DNA from: Oegoconia quadripuncta | Lineage: Eukaryota; Arthropoda; Insecta; Lepidoptera; Autostichidae | Length of the DNA: 64,000 nucleotides | Assembly (NCBI GenBank): GCA_949316235.1 | Contig: OX438743.1 | Coordinates: forward strand, 36,239,242 to 36,303,241 | Direction of reading: 5' to 3' | Part shown: in pieces, positions 1-11,312 of the stretch | How positions within the stretch are numbered: the first letter of the stretch is position 1 | Layout: every line of letters begins with the position of its first letter | Translations under genes and position numbers: made by a program | The notes under the pieces: generated by a model | Told to the model about the DNA's origin: nothing | The model's input: only the letters and a program-made list of their open reading frames with translations | Database searches by the model: none

Positions 1-51
1 ACAAACAAACAAATAAACATCCAAACTTTCGCATTTTTAAAATCAGTTAGA
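1..51 (-). mobile_element. Helitron-like element, 5' end (cut by window edge)
   Basis: On the minus strand it begins TCTAACTG...AAATGCGAAAGTTTGGATG, the conserved 5' end of the Lep1-type non-autonomous Helitron-like family. The rest lies outside the window. Confidence 0.6.
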
Positions 52-79
52 TAAATCACTTGATACATCGGAATGCGTA

Positions 80-405
80 TTTTTTTTTAAGCACAACACA
101 ACACTTGACCTTAATCACACCTGATGTTAAGTGAAGATAGGTCGAAGGTAGAAGCGTACGGACCTGGACAATTTGGGCGACTGGCTATCTTACCTCTGAC
201 AACCGGCACAACACTGCTATTAACATTGCTGTTTTGGCGGCAGACTTAGATAAGATGGTGGTAGATGGCGGCAGACTTAGACATTTAAAATGACAACTAC
301 AAACCAAACCGAGAACTATAAACATGTACCACCCCGCCAGGGATCGAAGCCGCGACCTACAATTCGTAAGCCCTATGTTGTTCACATTGATACTGCCTAT
401 CGTTG
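80..405 (-). repeat. SINE-B
   Basis: On the minus strand the tRNA-like head (GTCGCGGCTTCGATCCCTGG) is followed by the AGATAAGATAGCCAGT body, TGAGGTCAAG tail and an A run (80-88 as T). Part of the body (ATGGTGGTAGATGGCGGCAG) is duplicated. Confidence 0.75.
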
Positions 406-624
406 AATCGGAGCAGCCCGAGATCCACGACTCATTTAAATTCTTTATTTTTTTGCTCTTATGAGCAAAAATTTATTAACCCCGTTGTAATTTTTACATG
501 GAACAGTTGAAAAAATAATACAGTATTTTTAGACAGTCATTTAACAAAAGTTGTCTGATTTAATTAATCGAATTCCGTGCTATGAAGTTTCCATTCATTT
601 ACAAATAACTCCGTATATATTATA

Positions 625-911
625 CTAGTTGTTACCCGCGACTTCGTCCGAGAATTCATTCTACTACCAAATGCGTCACTCTGTGACTCAAAAGGAATTC
701 CACTAATTATACTTATATAGCCTACAGGAACCAGTCACTTTTCCGGGAGAAAGAGTAGCCTACATGTTAATCCAGGTCTTAATCTGTCTACCAACCAAAT
801 TTCCACCAAATCTGTCCAGCCGTTTTGGCGTGAAGAGGTAACAAATATACCTACATACATACAACATACAGACATACACACAAACTTTCGCATTTATAAC
901 ATTAGTTGGGA
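625..911 (-). mobile_element. Helitron-like element, complete ends
   Basis: On the minus strand it starts TCCCAACTAATGTTATAAAT and ends GACGAAGTCGCGGGTAACAA-CTAG. It has TC...CTRR termini and no inverted repeats, as in Helitrons. The inner part matches the group with TTTTGGCGTGAAGAGGTAAC. Confidence 0.65.
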
Positions 912-1682
912 TAGGTATTTGTTTTGCACTAAATGCTTATTGTTTGTTTCAATATGACCTTTCAAACCATATTCTCTTTAGTCTACAAAGGATTGACTCT
1001 GGAAGTGACTATATACGTCAGATTCTTGAACGAGAAATCCTATAAACCCTGATTCTACAAAGGAAGGATTCTGCAAGCGATGGAAATTTACTACTTAAAT
1101 ATATAATTACGACTTGGTTGTGTAACCAAACTTTCGCATTTATAATGTTAGTTGGGATAATGTGGATTTGGGAAACGGCATAAACTAAAAATTTTTTTTT
1201 TTTGAATGTGCTTTTTCATTACCGCTTACGAACATTCTTTTTGCACTCTCCTAGCTGGATAAAAGTTCTATTCCCCAGCTCACATTTCAGGAGTCTTCCA
1301 TCTCAATTATTTATCTCATTTCCCTGAAATTCTAAAATGCAAAGTATATTTGAAAGCAGTAAAAACAAAAGTATAAAATAAGTCCATCTTTGTTTTGAAG
1401 TCGTTAACAGCTCTTTTAAAAAGCAAGCTAAGCAGGCAAGCCTCCTAGGGAGAAGGTTGACGTAAATAATTAATAATATACCGCAACGAGCTCTCGGGTG
1501 GGGAATATAATGACTTTGGTGAATTTTTTAACCATCCAACGTTTAGCAGAATATCTTAGACAAAGGAGTGAAACGGTCAAGAACAGCCTTGGGGAGGGAA
1601 AAATATTATCAAAATTTCGCAATTTGGAAATAACATGAAGTAGAATAATTGCAGATAATTTTATTTATCTAATAATATGGAC
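912..1682. other. No gene seen
   Basis: AT-rich sequence with only a 40-bp Helitron-like end at 1118-1157 and short T runs. No coding pattern. Confidence 0.6.
1118..1157 (-). mobile_element. Helitron-like 5' end fragment
   Basis: CCAAACTTTCGCATTTATAA then TGTTAGTTGGGA, about 40 bp only. Confidence 0.5.
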
Positions 1683-1850
1683 CACGTCAGTGACTCAATG
1701 TAAATAACATTAGGTTTACAAAACGCTGGTTCGATTCCCAGCGAGTTTAGTACTCGGTTTGGTTGGTGGTCGGACATTTTAAAACATCCACCTGTCCATC
1801 ATAATGTAGATAGCAACATTCCAACTGCTAGAGATAAGATGAATTAAACA
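1683..1850 (+). repeat. SINE-B 5' half, degenerate
   Basis: GTGACTCAATGTAAATAACA, GCTGGTTCGATTCCCAGCG (B box), GTACTCGGTTTGGTTGGTGG. It ends in the AGAGATAAGAT region. Confidence 0.65.
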
Positions 1851-2344
1851 AGTTCGGAGTTTTGGGTGAGCGCGATCGCGACCGTCGTCCTCACCTTCTT
1901 CGATTAATGATTAACTGCATACGCGCTTGCCCCCAACTTCACCTGTTGGAAAATGACGATGTGGTCGAAGATGAAGCACGCAATCTCGGTGTATGTCTAT
2001 TCACCTGTAAACAAGAACGTAGGAAGGAAGTTCCATGCCTTGGCTGTTCATATTATGAATGAAGAGTGATACTACAACAGCGAAAAATGTATATCTCCTT
2101 TAGTTGATTGGTCTAGTTCCTGATCCTGATATATTCTGCCTTAGGAACCAACGGTTGCGAATTTGATTACCACTAGACGTAAATGTTTGTATGATCAATA
2201 CGAAATCGAAAGGCTACTAGAAGCGTCAAGAGATGTAAGCCTCGTAACAACCCTGCCATCGCCGACCTTCCTGCCCAATATGATAGTTGCGGCAAAGATT
2301 CCATGAAAAGCGATTTAAATTGTATTTTGAGAGACGGAATTTTG
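1851..2344. other. Unrecognised, no convincing gene
   Basis: A 66-codon frame at 1862-2062 (+) has no recognisable domain and runs across a region slightly richer in GC. It may be a decayed LINE piece. Confidence 0.5.
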
Positions 2345-2399
2345 GACAACGCCATCTAGTTCCATACCTATTAAGATTTCTAACCAAACAGGTCGTCAA
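2345..2399 (-). repeat. SINE-A with large internal deletion
   Basis: ACGCCATCTAGTTCCA (3' part) and ACCAAACAGGTCGTCA (5' end) of SINE-A stand about 20 bp apart; the ~200 bp that should separate them is missing. A Helitron-like element begins right after it. Confidence 0.55.
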
Positions 2400-2455
2400 T
2401 CCTACTAATATTATAAATGCGAAAGTTTGGATGTTTCTTACATATACAAACATAA
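2400..2455 (+). mobile_element. Helitron-like 5' end next to microsatellite
   Basis: TCCTACTAATATTATAAATG then CGAAAGTTTGGATGTTTCTT, after which the CA repeat takes over; the rest of the element is missing. Confidence 0.6.
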
Positions 2456-2459
2456 ACAC

Positions 2460-2545
2460 AGACACACACACACACGCGCACGCGTTCGCGCACGCCCACG
2501 CACACACACACACTCACACGCACACACGCACACACGCACACACGC

Positions 2546-2584
<39 letters not shown>

Positions 2585-2590
2585 CACAAA
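2460..2590. repeat. CA/CG microsatellite
   Basis: About 130 bp of alternating pyrimidine-purine sequence, mainly (CA)n with CGCG-containing interruptions near 2475-2500. It directly follows the first 50 bp of a Helitron-like element. The several apparent reading frames across it are repeat artefacts. Confidence 0.95.
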
Positions 2591-2634
2591 CACTTACATA
2601 TTTATAACAGTAATATTAATAATGTTAAAAAAAC

Positions 2635-2673
2635 TTAATAAATAATGTTAATAAATAATGTTAATAAATAATG
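2635..2673. repeat. 13-bp tandem repeat
   Basis: Three copies of TTAATAAATAATG in a row, followed by a partial fourth (TTAAAAT). Confidence 0.85.
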
Positions 2674-2816
2674 TTAAAATATAAAATTGTTATAGAAGAG
2701 CGGTCTCTCCTAACCCAAGCAAATTCTTGCTTAAATGGAGATTCCAAAACCTGCAATGTTTTCATTAATTTAGGTTATTGAAATAAACTATTTTTATATT
2801 TTTTTATATTTTTATT

Positions 2817-2985
2817 CTTTATTTGTTTGTTGCTCAATCGCGGCGAAACGGGTGAACGGATTTGTATGAACTTTTGTATATAGTTAGAATATACCCTGGA
2901 TTCAGACATAGGATAGTTTTTATCCCGATAAAGTGAGTAATTCCTGCGGGCTAAACAAATTTCCTCGATAAAGTTATTCTAGAGT
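2817..2985 (+). mobile_element. Helitron-like element, both ends lost
   Basis: TTTGTTGCTCAATCGCGGCG, GATTTGTATGAACTTTTGTA, TATCCCGATAAAGTGAGTAA. It stops before the CTAG end. Confidence 0.6.
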
Positions 2986-3369
2986 ACTAAAAACTGCGTA
3001 TAACATACGATATCGGTAAAAAAATCCGTAACTTTTCTCTAACTCTGCTCTCTAACAATAACGAATTTAGTAACTTCTGTATAAATCTAGACAAATTTTT
3101 CTCTGTAATGACACCAAAATGTCTGTCTTTGGTTAATTTTTTTGTAGCAAAATAAATCGAAACAAAGTAGCTACTCGACAATAATTTTGACACGGCCTTC
3201 AACACGCTCAAGGACGAAAACCTGCGAAATATGTTCAAGTTTATAGCATCCCTTATCAAATCCTATGTATTTCTATCAGTATATGAATATGCTGAATAAT
3301 GAAATATAATTCATAATTCACTATTATTATTTGCTAGGCAAAACGTAAAATTATCTACAAGACGCCAAA

Positions 3370-3653
3370 ACTGCCTATTACTTTTATCCCAAATAGGGTG
3401 GTCAGGGATATCCCAAACATTATTGTTTACTTTGATTGTCCCAAAAATTAAGAGTTCAATGCTTGAAACTACATCCACGTTTCACCTTACGAAATATACA
3501 GAAATGCACACGAAATAGGGGGTGAGACCATCGCCGTTAAAGCGTGCAATTCTTTAGATGTTTTTTGGTGGAAATCCCTTAGTCGCCTTTTACGGCGCCC
3601 ACGGGAAGAGACGGGTTGGTTCTATTCTTTTTATGTACCGAAACCCCAGTACA
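3370..3653 (+). repeat. Unclassified repeat family D
   Basis: TTTATCCCAAATAGGGTGGT, AGAGTTCAATGCTTGAAAC, ACCTTACGAAATATACAGAA, CCTTAGTCGCCTTTTACGGC, GTACCGAAACC. At least six other copies in the window share these blocks. No ends or coding capacity let me class it. Confidence 0.7.
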
Positions 3654-4008
3654 TGTAAATATTCACATATCTATCAGTATATCAATTCAGTAAATTATTC
3701 AGTTAATCATTAATTTTGTTCTTATAGCGGTCATAAAAAGTAACTTTTACAGCACTGCTGAAATTTTGTAAGCAAGCACCTTCGCTGCTCCTAACTTAAC
3801 CACTAATAGTGTTTTAATAGCCGCTACACCCCTTTTAATGAGAAATGCCATTTACCTACTGGGACTAGTCATTAACGATACTAATAATAATTAACTTAAA
3901 AGTAAAGTTATTAGAACCAGAGTAAAGGTTCTTAATGTTCATATAAAATACAAATTAACATAATAATCTAGAACACCAAGCGGAATTTCATACTTCGATA
4001 TCAAATTA

Positions 4009-4211
4009 CTAGCTTTCCGCCCGCGGCTTCGCCTACGTGGAATAACTTTATCGCGGAAATTTGTTAATTCCGTGGGAACTATTTTATCGATAAGTATAAA
4101 AAAATCGTATGTTTTAATCCTGAGTGTGTTACCTATACATATACCAAATTTCAACCAAATCCGTTCATCCATTTCGCCGTGATTGAGCAACAAAGAATAA
4201 TATTAGTTGGA
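4009..4211 (-). mobile_element. Helitron-like element, shortened
   Basis: 3' end GCCGCGGGCGGAAAGCTAG and most of the interior on the minus strand. The 5' end is shortened to TCCAACTAATATTATTCTTT. Confidence 0.65.
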
Positions 4212-4286
4212 TTAGATAATATAAATCTTTAGACTTGCTTGTATATTATTACAAATATAAAAATAAATAAAATAAATAAAATAAAA

Positions 4287-4544
4287 TATCCTTAGACATA
4301 CACACAGCGCCATCTAGTTCCACAGTAAGCAACTATGGGCTTGTGTTGTGGATACCAGATGGTTGATATACTACATAAATACATTTTTTTTTGTAAATAA
4401 ATACTTATTATAAATGAAAACATCCATAACTCGGGTACAAATGTCCGTATTCATCACACAAACATATGCCCCTAGCGGGATTTGAACCAGCAACCTTTTG
4501 GTATAGTGGCTAGAGTTGCTAACCACTACACCAAACAGGTCGTC
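4287..4544 (-). repeat. SINE-A, near full length
   Basis: Read on the minus strand: head GACGACCTGTTTGGTGTAGT, B-box region TTGCTGGTTCAAATCCCGCT, body ATGTTTGTGTGATGAATACG, 3' end GGAACTAGATGGCGCTGTG. It serves as a reference copy for the other SINE-A entries. Confidence 0.75.
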
Positions 4545-6208
4545 CACTACACCACTACACCAAATATGCACCTACCTTTGACCGTATACCGTTGATAGTA
4601 TTATCAAAAGCCACCTTTCATCTTTATTTATTTTCATTATTTAGTAGGCAGGTCAATGAACACTATCTACACACAAAATGTACATAATTTTGTGGCGTAA
4701 TAGGCTCGTGCAATCATGGATTCCCTTTGATTAACATCGCGGTTCGAAAGGTGATTACTTAAAATTACAGTCCTTTTTGTAGTATCCACATGATTACCAT
4801 AGCTTTGCCAATTAGTATAATTGTATGGGAGTAAACAACTGTTCTGTTTTCAAAGGTTTCGTTTAGTAGTCAAAGTGAATGTGTACAGTTCTCTATTATT
4901 AAAACCAAAACAAAGCATCAGAAACGCGACAGCCAAGCATTCGTATATTGATACCCGACTAGTGGTTATACCTCTTATTGTACTGTACAATAAACAAACA
5001 GTTCTATACAAAAATCTTAAATTCTACTCAATAAAAAGTTAACTACTTTTCTCCAAAAAGATTAATAGTTACTGTGCATTGCTTTTAAATGTATATATAG
5101 GATTACTTTTAATTAGTCGTTGATACCCAAGGCTATGCAAATGATTATGGTAACAAAAAACTTACCAAAAGAATTTAAAAAAATTCTATTTTAAATATTT
5201 TTTTAATTTCCCCTAAATTAAATAATAGGCCGCTGCCCCATGCACGCTGACTTTTTTGATAGGTATTAGATGATAATCTTTAATTTTACGGTAACGTAAT
5301 AGCTTTTTTTAATCCAGGACTAAGTCTGGTGAAACTTTACTGTATTGTGTTATAAATAGATTATAAAGCATTGAAACACAACAGAATCGAATCTGTCACA
5401 GACAAGAAAAAAAAATGGAAATTCTCGTTTATTTTTAATTACTTATAGTTCACAAAAGCATTTCCATAGCAAGTTTTTTATTATATATTTTTTTATTTTA
5501 TGAGTAAATCTCTCTATGACTCTTAAGAAGTGGATGGTCTATGTGGATTAAAAGTGCTCCGCATAAAGACTTAAAAATCAACAATTTTGTGAAAAACGTG
5601 TACACAGGTATTTACGTCATTAATGCTACAGATAGGTTTGCCCAGTAAACAGAACCACTATTAAATATTATTTCGCCATCCAAAGATATGAATTTATCTC
5701 TATTTTCAGTAGAAGCTTCACAGCAATACACACATCTCCCCGTTGGGGTACTTCGCCCGCGTTTAGGGGTACGACCAAGGGTATTTCTCTGCTGCTTAAG
5801 CTTGTGATTTACGCACACATGTAAACGAGTACGTGCAGGCTGATGTACACGTAGCAGCGTAGAGCTGTATGTAGTCCGTTTGCCGTCATAGGGGCTTGGA
5901 TCGTTCTATTGGCTATACGTAGGTATATATAGGCTACAATTTCTTAAAGTTTTAACAAAATTACTTTTGAATGCAAAGTCCACAACTATTAAAACATTCA
6001 ACTAATTATACTTACATGCACCGGCTCGAGAGGCTGCAATGCAGCTCTCTAATATCCTTAAGTGTAAGCCAAGCGTAATAGTCCCCAAGTTCTGAATGGA
6101 ATTAAGACTGTTTTGAAAGCAGCGAGGCCAACGTTTAAAAGCATATTACGTATTATTATTATTTTATTTATTATTATGATCTTTCTCAACAACAATCCAC
6201 AATAACTT
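4545..6208. other. Long unrecognised stretch
   Basis: No repeat family recognised. A 68-codon minus-strand frame at 5612-5818 has a basic patch and CVYCC, without the rest of any zinc-finger pattern. Otherwise AT-rich. Confidence 0.5.
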
Positions 6209-6506
6209 AACCGCCCCGTGGCTCAATGTAAACAACATTGGGTTTACGAATCGGAGGTCGCGGGTTCGATCCCCAGCGGGGTAAATGATTAAGCAATTGG
6301 TTTGGTTGGTGGTAGGGCATTTTAAATGCCCGCCTGGCTAGCTACCGCCATCTTATCTAAATGTGCGGCCAAGTAGTTGTCAGAGATAAGATACCTAGTT
6401 CCCCAAATAGGTATTTTGGGGTTTGGTCAGTACTTCGGCCTCATCTTCACTTAATATCAGATGTGATTGAGGTCAAGTGCTAATCCGTTGTGCATAAAAA
6501 AACTCA
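6209..6506 (+). repeat. SINE-B, near full length
   Basis: Head CCCCGTGGCTCAATGTAAAC, B box GGTCGCGGGTTCGATCCCCA, body and CATCTTCACTTAATATCAG tail to an A run at 6499-6505. About 30 bp of the middle are missing. Confidence 0.8.
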
Positions 6507-7632
6507 TACTATAGTTATTATAACAAATTTTTTTTTATATAAAAGACTTGTGACTTGTTTGGTTTTCTAAATTTTAAATTTATAATAGTAAATAGTAAGA
6601 TCTAAAGAGGCAGAACCCTGTTTACTTGGTTTTGCCCACGACTTCATTAGCGTGAAATCGGTAATTTAGGACTGATTTAAAGTGAAATACACGCTTGTAA
6701 TTTAAGCAATCCTCTTTGTACTCCTCAGGTTCTCCACATGTTGGGCCTGTGCGATGATCTCTGGGTCAGTGAGTCAGTCAGGATATTGCCTTTTACTAAT
6801 ATACAGATAAGTTCTTGTATTATTTCTGTGCATAAAAATAGCTCTCAAGTATTTTAAATTTATGCATTTTTTTTTTGTATGAAACGGTCCTAAGAATTTA
6901 TTACAGCAATCTCTTTTTGTCCCCATCCACTTATGTATACCACCATAATATTCTTTTGTGAATATAAAATAATACAAGTAAGCCTACTACATAAAAGGAT
7001 CGTTCGTCGTCTCAAAGCGACCCACTTTTCCGGGAATTCACTAAAAATTCGGGGGACCCACCGGTGAAATTGTGAAAATTGTCTTTTGAAGTAAAAACAA
7101 TATATCCACCGGTCCCCGGTAACCGTAACTCAAATCGTGAAAGCGATGAGGGGTGAAAGGGAACTTCCACATTCTTTTTCCTCCTTTGACCGGGTCATCT
7201 GCGAACGTCGCGACCCGGGTTGCGATTTTGAAATCATTCGCCTTTGAATGCACATTCGAAAATTACAAATTCACGATGGAATTCCAAAAGTTCTGATCTT
7301 TGGAAATACACACCATTCGCATTCCCGTCGAGTGGGTCTATCCATTCGTTTTGGAATCCTCATAAGCGTAACTTCGGTTAGGTTGTGAGTTATATTGTAT
7401 TTGTAAAATAAAAATATTGTAGACATTTACATTCATAGTTAGATAGATAACGAAACGATAAAGAAACATAAATACTACATTAACAAATAAGAAACAAACA
7501 TTCATGAAAATAACAAGAGACATATTATTTTTAACAAATACAAACAGATGTAAACAAATATACCATAACAATTAAAATTTTCCCAATACCTTCAAGACTC
7601 TCTGCCGCATCATTTATTTATATAGGTCATAC
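6507..7632. other. Unrecognised stretch
   Basis: 7000-7260 is richer in GC, with CCACCGG repeated in the same direction, and has a 70-codon minus-strand frame without a known domain. The rest is AT-rich. Confidence 0.5.
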
Positions 7633-7712
7633 ATACGTAACGTCACTACCTTTATCCCAAATGGGGTGGTCACCGATATCCTAAGCAGTGTTTGGGTGTT
7701 CCAAACATTAGA
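7633..7712 (+). repeat. Repeat family D, 5' fragment
   Basis: ACGTCACTACCTTTATCCCA, AATGGGGTGGTCACCGATAT, GTGTTTGGGTGTTCC. Confidence 0.6.
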
Positions 7713-7751
7713 AATAGAAAATAGTTTATTTGCATGATTTTGGGTACAAGA

Positions 7752-7998
7752 TTGGATTTTTATCACGGAAAGTTTCGCCAGCGTGGAATAACGTTATCTT
7801 GGACATGTTTAATTTGTTTACCCGTGGGAAATACTGACTTCATCGGGATAAAAAATTTCCTTTGTCTTAATACACGGTATGTTCTATGTGTATACCAAAT
7901 TTCAGCCAAATCCATTCATTCGTTTCGCCGTGATGGAGCAACAAACAAACAATTAAAAAACAAACAATCAAACTTTCGCATTTATAATATTAGTTAGA
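7752..7998 (-). mobile_element. Helitron-like element, 3' end diverged
   Basis: The 5' end (TCTAACTAATATTATAAATG on the minus strand) is clear. The interior matches the family, but the CTAG terminus is no longer recognisable. Confidence 0.6.
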
Positions 7999-8064
7999 TG
8001 TGCAATGTTCCGTTTTATTAATTGTACGCAAAGTTTGATTAACAAATTGTTTTTCCAGTATAGG

Positions 8065-8135
8065 TTTGAACTCGGGACCGTTGATTTCGATGGAACGGTC
8101 ACTACCAACTTCGTAGTTTGGTCGTCTAAAGTTGG
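8065..8135 (-). repeat. tRNA-like SINE head, degenerate
   Basis: On the minus strand GACGACCAAACTACGAAGTT, GGTAGTGACCGTTCC, then GGTCCCGAGTTCAAACC, which keeps the A-to-B-box order of SINE-A heads. No body follows that I can match. Confidence 0.45.
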
Positions 8136-8939
8136 TTGGGTAATTGGTTATTTTATTGAATTCATCTTTAAAACTTAAAGTTTAAACAATCCTTGTACAA
8201 AATGTTTTGCATGTAAGGGACTTTTTGATGAACGGAAATTTTCAACAAAACTTTCAATTGTCCTAAATTGTGGAAAAACGGAACAAATAGAAAACAAATT
8301 CGAGTGTCAAATCGTTCCCGTTTATGATAGTTTTATAATCGCACCCCCGTTCCATATTGCAAAATGTCTCCATGAAAAAAGACCGAAAACTTTTCCCACT
8401 TTAGCAAACTTAATAAGCGCTCGAGATAGATGTTTAACATCTTCATATTTTATATGTTAAGTGAGTTTAATATTTTTATATTAGTTTTTAATATCCAGTG
8501 GTGTTTTAGAGTTTTAGGAGAGTTTGAAAATTCGACTTATCTTAGAGTTTCTTCACATTATTCACTGTTGCACTTATAAGTAAGAAAAGAGGTTTGCTCT
8601 GGGTCCCGTTTGCCAAGGCGGGAAGTGGGAAACCTCTTTTCTTACTTACACATCCTATTACTGTCTTTAATTAGTCTGGGGTCCAAGGTAGCAAAAGAGT
8701 CACGTAGGGTACAGTCTACCTTCAGTAGACGCCGTGTCGAGTACCACTATCGATCCTAGCTTATAGGAGTTACAATGAGAGGAGTATGGAGGCAGAATTA
8801 TTGTTGCACTTATGTGCATCGTGTATTAATCGCCACGGACAGGTAGGTTTGCCAATTTTATATTATTTTTTCCACAACGAAGAATAGATAGAAGTTAGAA
8901 CCATGCTCACCCGGATCCTCTAACTTTTTTTGCTGGATC
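8136..8939. other. No gene; contains the 8577-8648 hairpin
   Basis: Apart from the hairpin I see no repeat family or coding frame. Confidence 0.5.
8577..8648. repeat. Hairpin with 19-bp perfect stem
   Basis: TAAGTAAGAAAAGAGGTTT (8577-8595) is exactly complementary to 8630-8648. The 34-base GC-rich loop can itself pair TCCCG (8604-8608) with CGGGA (8619-8623). No coding frame or known repeat family is seen around it. Confidence 0.8.
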
Positions 8940-9105
8940 TTAAACAGCCGGAATACTTGGCAGGAGACTGAGATAAAATTGTGGAAGCATAAATGACATA
9001 CCATTAACCAAGCTGAGTGGTAAACATGTATCCCGCTGCATCGAACCCACGACTGCAACGTCTCGTAAATTTTATGTTGTGTACACTGTACCACGGGGGG
9101 AGTTA
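8940..9105 (-). repeat. SINE-B head, strongly diverged
   Basis: TAAACATGTATCCCGCTGCA, TCGAACCCACGACTGCAACG and TTATGTTGTGTACACTG correspond, with many changes, to the SINE-B head on the minus strand. Confidence 0.5.
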
Positions 9106-9882
9106 AAATTATATTTATTGGCAACTTGGCACCGAAGACGCACCTACATGGTCAACGTAGGTAAATTCGTTGTCTTTTACAATATCCATAGAAGGGACCT
9201 TATTTCATTCAAAGGATTTAGTTAAACAGTGTCTAAAGGTAACCGATCCATACTTAGTGAACCATAATTTAAAACAGCGGTTAAAAGCAAATTAAACGTG
9301 AATTTGTGGTAATTTTCGCAAAACAAGTGTCAACACTCGGCTTGTTTATGGTTTTGTGGTAGGTAAGTCTTTTGTTGTTATACTTAAAGTACGCCACTGC
9401 TACCATTATGTAGTCTCGAGATTGTTCCCGTGTGTGCGAATTAAGGAATTTTGTTTCGACTTAACTTTATTGGATCGCGTTTACGTAAACATTTCTGACT
9501 GAGGACATATTGTACAGTAACCCCTCAAACTATTTGCTTGCTTGTATCTCCGACATCGAAAGACTTTAACTTAACATAAATAAATATCTTTGCACATACA
9601 CCAGCGCCATCTAGTTCCACACTAAGCAACTAGCAACATAAGGTGAAGCCTTTTTATAATAGTGTTCAAGAATTCGTCGAGAAACTGAACGACGTCTTTT
9701 CCGAAGTATCTCATACGAAAGTCTTTAATTAATGGGGCTCATTCAACAGGTCAAGGTCACGAAATTAGCTATAGAGGGGCGATTCACTACAAGATCGAAT
9801 CAGGAATGTAGAAAAATGCGGAAGGGCGTAAATCACCGACATAGCATAACGGATTAGTCAGGTGAAATGGCAGTCATTCTTG
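9106..9882. other. No gene seen
   Basis: Contains a SINE-A end at 9576-9640; otherwise unrecognised sequence. Confidence 0.55.
9576..9640 (-). repeat. SINE-A 3' end fragment
   Basis: GCACATACACCAGCGCCATC then TAGTTCCACACTAAGCAACT match the 3' end of SINE-A in inverted orientation. Confidence 0.6.
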
Positions 9883-10135
9883 ATACCGCTCGGTGATCGC
9901 GGTGTGAGGCGCGACAGTGCTCCCCGTGGAAGGCGCGCCAGCCGCACTACAGGAACGGGCCTCCCCTTGTGAGGGGGGGGCATGGCGAGGGGACCTGGAT
10001 CTGTTTATGCGTTCCCAGGTCCTCCCTACTGCCGAGGAAGGTCGCCGCGGAGTTTTACTCCCGAGTCCCACATAACCGTCTCGCCGTCCCCCCAGCGAGC
10101 AGTATGCTTAAAGCATTATCCCCGCAAAAAAAAAA
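9883..10135 (+). mobile_element. GC-rich retroposon, second copy
   Basis: Aligns with the 3' part of the insert at 23053-23438: both have TGATCGCGGTGTG, CCCTTGTGAGGGG, GCGTTCCCAGGTCCTCC and GTCCCACATAACCGTC, ending in poly(A) (10126-10135 here). It lacks a GGGAGG segment that the other copy has after the GTTTTA. No clear target duplication remains; AGTGGCAATGGC after the tail is only loosely like GGTGAAATGGC before it. Confidence 0.75.
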
Positions 10136-10204
10136 GTTTAAGTGGCAATGGCCAAGACGCATAGCCAAAGAAGCGATGTCGAAATGTGCAGCGTAGGACG
10201 TGCA

Positions 10205-10325
10205 ACTATAAGAACGATGACCTAATTAAGAAGGAAGTCGCCTAATGCAGGCTGCTTTCAACCGGTCGCTCTGGACATCTACTGAGGTGGCTTCAGCAGT
10301 GAGCGTCCTGTGGCTGATTTGGTAA
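10205..10325 (+). pseudogene. RTE LINE tail fragment
   Basis: GATGACCTAATTAAGAAGGA, GCAGGCTGCTTTCAACCGGT, CGCTCTGGACATCTACTGAG, AGCGTCCTGTGGCTGAT: the sense strand of the RTE ORF2 C-terminus, frameshifted. Confidence 0.6.
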
Positions 10326-10947
10326 GCTATCACTCGTATCACTATGCGATCGGCTTAGTTTGATATGTAAGTGTGCGTGAACAAGTGTAAAAAATCTGCA
10401 ACATTTGTGGCTTCACCTCGAGAAAAATTCATTGTAAGGTGAAACAAGATGCATGCACCTCGTAACACGGTTCGTTTATGCAGAGTAATGTAATAAACCG
10501 TAGTATATTGAATTGAATTTGCCACTGAACTCGGTTTATGAGGTGCCGCTCGTATCCAACGGGATGCCAACGCATAAAAATGCCATAATTTCGTATGCAA
10601 CAGATATGAACCACGCTTTATGACTTTCGCGCTGGTGTGGCGATGTTTTACTTGGAACATAAACTGTCATGCTGTTAGATTAGATACACTAATGGCCTTA
10701 CCGTATACCGTTGTAAACCATACCTACTCTATGTACTCGTTATTTTAAAGTTAAAATGCTGGCTGTTGACAAAGAGCGATCCATATGTTCCAGATAAAGG
10801 AAAACAATACGAGCTGCCTTCGCTTAACAAATAATGTTTCAACCGCTTGTTGGTTCATTATAACATCGAGTTTGTATAGCCGAGAGTATTGTAATCCCAA
10901 ATGGTGTACAGGTGTACTTATTATTCGTTTCAGTTCGATAAACATCA
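10326..10947. other. No gene seen
   Basis: A 101-codon minus-strand frame (10355-10660) has no recognisable domain and low plausibility. Confidence 0.5.
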
Positions 10948-11040
10948 TTATATCAGGACGTCCACAATTATATGCCGCCCCCAAAGATTTCCAAAGCGAC
11001 CCCTCGGACGCAACCAGCGATTTCCACTTTATTGCTTTGT
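10948..11040 (-). pseudogene. RTE LINE tail fragment
   Basis: Plus strand TATATCAGGACGTCCACAAT, GCCGCCCCCAAAGATTTCCA, AAGCGACCCCTCGGACGCAA, CCAGCGATTTCC: the inverted RTE 3' end. Confidence 0.55.
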
Positions 11041-11114
11041 AACCTGGATGATACTATTACGTTTAGTTCCTCATAGGTTTTCTAAATGTTAAATTTAAAA
11101 TGTTTGTCTTCCCA

Positions 11115-11312
11115 TCTTATTTGGGGGACTGGCTATCTTATCTCTAACAATGATATTATCATTGCTGTTTGGCGGCAGACTTAGATAAGATTTAAAATGC
11201 ACTACCTCCAACAAACCCGACTACTGAACATGTACCTATCTTGCGGGGATCGAACCCGCGACATCCGACTCGTAAATCCTATGTTGTTTACATTAAGCCA
11301 CGGAGGCGGTTA
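11115..11312 (-). repeat. SINE-B without tail
   Basis: GGGGGACTGGCTATCTTATC through GCGGGGATCGAACCCGCGAC to AGCCACGGAGGCGGTT. The 3' tail is missing. Confidence 0.75.

Noticed and set aside
2226..2645. Several overlapping 60-106-codon frames across the CA repeat
   Set aside because: All are translations of the microsatellite (His/Thr/Ala or Cys/Val strings) with no conserved protein.
4978..4992. ATTGTACTGTACAAT palindrome
   Set aside because: Too short to be notable in AT-rich sequence.
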